From Geobacter sp. (lineage in GTDB: Bacteria; Desulfobacterota; Desulfuromonadia; Geobacterales; DSM-12255), in assembly GCA_012026855.1 (NCBI GenBank), contig VEOV01000303.1:1-7603 (forward strand): a DNA stretch of 7,603 nt, read 5' to 3'. The translations under genes were made by a program, and so were the position numbers. Of the stretch, positions 6,373-7,603 are shown piece after piece; positions within the stretch are counted from its first letter, which is position 1; each line of letters opens with the position of its first letter. Under the pieces are notes generated by a model. That model worked only from the letters and a program-made list of their open reading frames with translations. It ran no database searches and was not told the DNA's origin.

Positions 6373-6401
6373 TTGACACATTGCTGAGGGTTGCCTATTA
6401 T
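6373..6401 (+). promoter_or_regulatory. Strong sigma70 promoter for rpsU (macromolecular synthesis operon)
   Basis: A perfect -35 TTGACA (6373-6378), an ideal 17-base spacer and TATTAT (6396-6401, 5/6 match) make this the best promoter match in the window. Transcription would begin near 6408 and leave a leader of about 60 bases before the rpsU ATG. The -35 box begins 5 bases after the hisE stop codon. Confidence 0.85.
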
Positions 6402-6469
6402 TAACAACCTTTGTGTGAAAAGCCGGCCTACCCTGGGTTGGAAATTGAAAATAGGGGGGGTGAATATTA

Positions 6470-6667
6470 ATGCCGGGAATCAAGGTAAAAGATACTGAAC
6501 CGTTTGAGCTTACCCTCAAGAAGTTCAAAAAACAGTGCGAAAAAGCAGGCATCCTTTCCGATGTTCGTAAGCGTGAGCACTTTGAGAAGCCGAGTATCAA
6601 GAAGAAGAAAAAAGCCATCGCTGCTCGCAAGCGCGCTCTCAAGAAACAGCGCAAGATGATCGACTAG
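6470..6667 (+). CDS. rpsU: 30S ribosomal protein bS21
   Basis: Small basic protein of the 30S platform near the anti-Shine-Dalgarno region of 16S rRNA, needed for efficient initiation. The 65 residues match the family: a KKFKKQCEKAGIL stretch (17-29), then RKREHFEKPS (33-42), then a Lys/Arg-rich tail (KKKKKAIAARKRALKKQRK). The likely Shine-Dalgarno is an unusual run of seven Gs (6454-6460), 9 bases before the ATG. The gene has its own promoter and a hairpin after the stop. A weak hairpin may form in the leader around 6427-6440, but I see no recognised ribosomal-protein leader motif. Confidence 0.96.
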   Translation: MPGIKVKDTEPFELTLKKFKKQCEKAGILSDVRKREHFEKPSIKKKKKAIAARKRALKKQRKMID

Positions 6668-6709
6668 ATCACTTTGTAACTGCGTAACAGCTGGCAGGTC
6701 AATCTGAAC

Positions 6710-6748
6710 AGTAGGGGCAATTTAAGTAATTGCCCCTACTTTACTTTA
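6710..6748 (+). terminator. Hairpin terminator or attenuator between rpsU and cvpA
   Basis: A perfect 13-bp stem, AGTAGGGGCAATT (6710-6722) and AATTGCCCCTACT (6728-6740), has a TAAGT loop. The tail TTACTTTA is T-rich but interrupted, so termination may be partial. In E. coli a terminator after rpsU lets only some polymerases reach dnaG, and this hairpin sits in the equivalent place. I see no good promoter between it and cvpA, which supports read-through rather than full termination. Confidence 0.8.
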
Positions 6749-6787
6749 TGGAACAGGCGCCGATGCTGCTGAAATATCGGGGGGCTG

Positions 6788-7315
6788 ATGAATCTTGTTG
6801 ACATTCTAATCTGGCTGATATTGGCGGGATTCGTTTACAAGGGGTTCAACAGGGGGCTTGTTCGTCAGATATGTTCTCTTGCCGGGTTTCTGCTCGGCGG
6901 TTGGGCAGCCATAAGATATCACCTTTATCTTGCCGACGTCAGCCGCCATCTCATCCATCTGCCGCACTATCTGGCAACAATCCTCTCATTTCTCTTCATA
7001 TTCCTCCTGACAGGGCTGCTGTTCTATCTCCTCGGGCATATCCTCACCATGATGTTCAAGGTTATGCTGCTTGGCGGGGTTAACCGGATCGGCGGCGTGC
7101 TGCTCGGCTTTCTCGAAGGGGCCTTCATAATCTGCATGGTGCTTTATATAGGCACAAGCAGGCCTGTACCGGACAAGTTCAAGGGTTATATGCTCCGCTC
7201 AAAAAGCGCTGCTCCGTTCCTTGATGCAGGCAAGGAGATTGTTGCCGGCTGGGGCGGAATTCCCGACCTGATGAAACCGGTTACCGTGAAGGGTGCGGGC
7301 GCTGCAAAGGAATAA
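6788..7315 (+). CDS. CvpA-family inner-membrane protein
   Basis: The protein has four predicted membrane helices (about residues 3-19, 25-47, 59-83 and 100-122) and a soluble C-terminal tail of about 50 residues. The opening (MNLVDILIWLILAGFVYKGFNRGLV) and the segment GGVNRIGGVLLGFLEGAF (96-113) fit the CvpA family, named after the E. coli colicin V production gene. The molecular role of CvpA proteins is poorly defined; they are linked to envelope functions, and I do not assign a specific one here. The length of 175 is typical. A G6 run (6779-6784) is the probable Shine-Dalgarno but is only 3 bases from the ATG, so initiation may be weak. The gene lies between rpsU and dnaG, with 5 bases from its stop to the dnaG GTG, so it is probably cotranscribed with dnaG. 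Confidence 0.88.
   Translation: MNLVDILIWLILAGFVYKGFNRGLVRQICSLAGFLLGGWAAIRYHLYLADVSRHLIHLPHYLATILSFLFIFLLTGLLFYLLGHILTMMFKVMLLGGVNRIGGVLLGFLEGAFIICMVLYIGTSRPVPDKFKGYMLRSKSAAPFLDAGKEIVAGWGGIPDLMKPVTVKGAGAAKE
7307..7311 (+). promoter_or_regulatory. Shine-Dalgarno for the GTG start of dnaG
   Basis: AAGGA lies at the end of cvpA, 9 bases before the GTG at 7321. The protein read from that GTG begins MIIPDEKIAEVRERAGI, the normal DnaG N-terminus. Confidence 0.75.
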
Positions 7316-7320
7316 CAATT

Positions 7321-7603
7321 GTGATAATTCCGGATGAGAAGATTGCGGAAGTCCGTGAACGGGCCGGAATTGTAGAGGTCATCTCCGACTATATCAGCCT
7401 CAGGAAATCAGGGGCCAACTATCAGGGGCTCTGTCCGTTTCATGGGGAAAAGACCCCATCCTTCAATGTCAATCCCGGCAGGGGGATTTTCCACTGCTTC
7501 GGCTGCGGGGTTGGCGGCAACGCCATCACTTTTGTGATGAAAATGGAAGGGCTGACCTTCCCGGAGGCAGTGAAGCTGCTTGCCAAGCGGGTCGGCGTGG
7601 AGA
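7321..7603 (+). CDS. dnaG: DNA primase, N-terminal part (runs off the window)
   Basis: Synthesises RNA primers at the replication fork, working with the DnaB helicase. Only the first 94 codons and one further base are present; the TOPRIM and helicase-binding domains lie beyond the window. The N-terminal CHC2 zinc-binding domain is complete. Ligands are C38 and H41 (LCPFHGEKTPSF) and C59 and C62 (FHCFGCGVGGN), with the usual spacing of 17 residues between H41 and C59. The start is GTG, preceded by AAGGA. The N-terminal helix and the DYISLRKSGANYQGLCPFH context are typical. The gene follows rpsU and cvpA in a macromolecular synthesis operon, and rpoD would be expected downstream, which cannot be checked here. 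Confidence 0.96.
   Translation, partial: MIIPDEKIAEVRERAGIVEVISDYISLRKSGANYQGLCPFHGEKTPSFNVNPGRGIFHCFGCGVGGNAITFVMKMEGLTFPEAVKLLAKRVGVE

Noticed and set aside
6422..6440. Ribosomal-protein autoregulatory leader in front of rpsU
   Set aside because: Only a short GCCGGC palindrome and a weak mismatched hairpin are visible. No known leader motif could be recognised, so it is not listed as a feature.
1..7603. CRISPR array, insertion sequence, tRNA, prophage or defence system
   Set aside because: No regularly spaced repeats, terminal inverted repeats, transposase motifs or tRNA-like folds were seen. The window is filled by recognised core genes.

Overview
The window looks like chromosomal DNA from the Geobacter lineage (Desulfuromonadota: Geobacter, Geotalea, Citrifermentans or a relative). 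The reasons are a 12-heme c-type cytochrome, a CHASE2-type adenylate cyclase tail, and a hisC-B-H-A-F-E cluster followed by rpsU and dnaG. The assignment rests on recognised families and gene order, not on a database search. All genes are on the + strand, and the long minus-strand ORFs are shadows.

Layout. Positions 1-1140 hold the C-terminal part of a membrane-bound class III adenylate cyclase whose N-terminus lies outside the window. Positions 1141-1287 are an intergenic stretch with a sigma70-type promoter. A periplasmic dodecaheme cytochrome follows (1288-2151, TTG start) and ends in a strong intrinsic terminator. A short gap with an extended -10 promoter leads into six tightly packed histidine genes (2272-6367): hisC, hisB, hisH, hisA, hisF and hisE. 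Three of the junctions overlap (hisH/hisA, hisA/hisF, hisF/hisE). Five bases after hisE lies a near-consensus promoter for rpsU (6470-6667). A 13-bp hairpin, a CvpA-family membrane protein (6788-7315) and the first 94 codons of dnaG (from a GTG at 7321) complete the window.

How the genes work together. HisE removes pyrophosphate from phosphoribosyl-ATP. HisA isomerises ProFAR to PRFAR. HisH and HisF together form IGP synthase, HisB dehydrates IGP, and HisC transaminates imidazole acetol phosphate. hisG, hisI, hisD and a histidinol-phosphate phosphatase are not here and must be encoded elsewhere. rpsU-(cvpA)-dnaG is the start of the classical macromolecular synthesis operon (rpsU-dnaG-rpoD), here with a cvpA-like gene inserted and a terminator-like hairpin after rpsU.

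No evidently new multi-gene system is visible; most of the window is core metabolism. The parts most worth a second look are the cytochrome, which resolves into three tetraheme modules with enough histidines to ligate every heme twice, and the hisC start, which appears leaderless or at least lacks a Shine-Dalgarno sequence.
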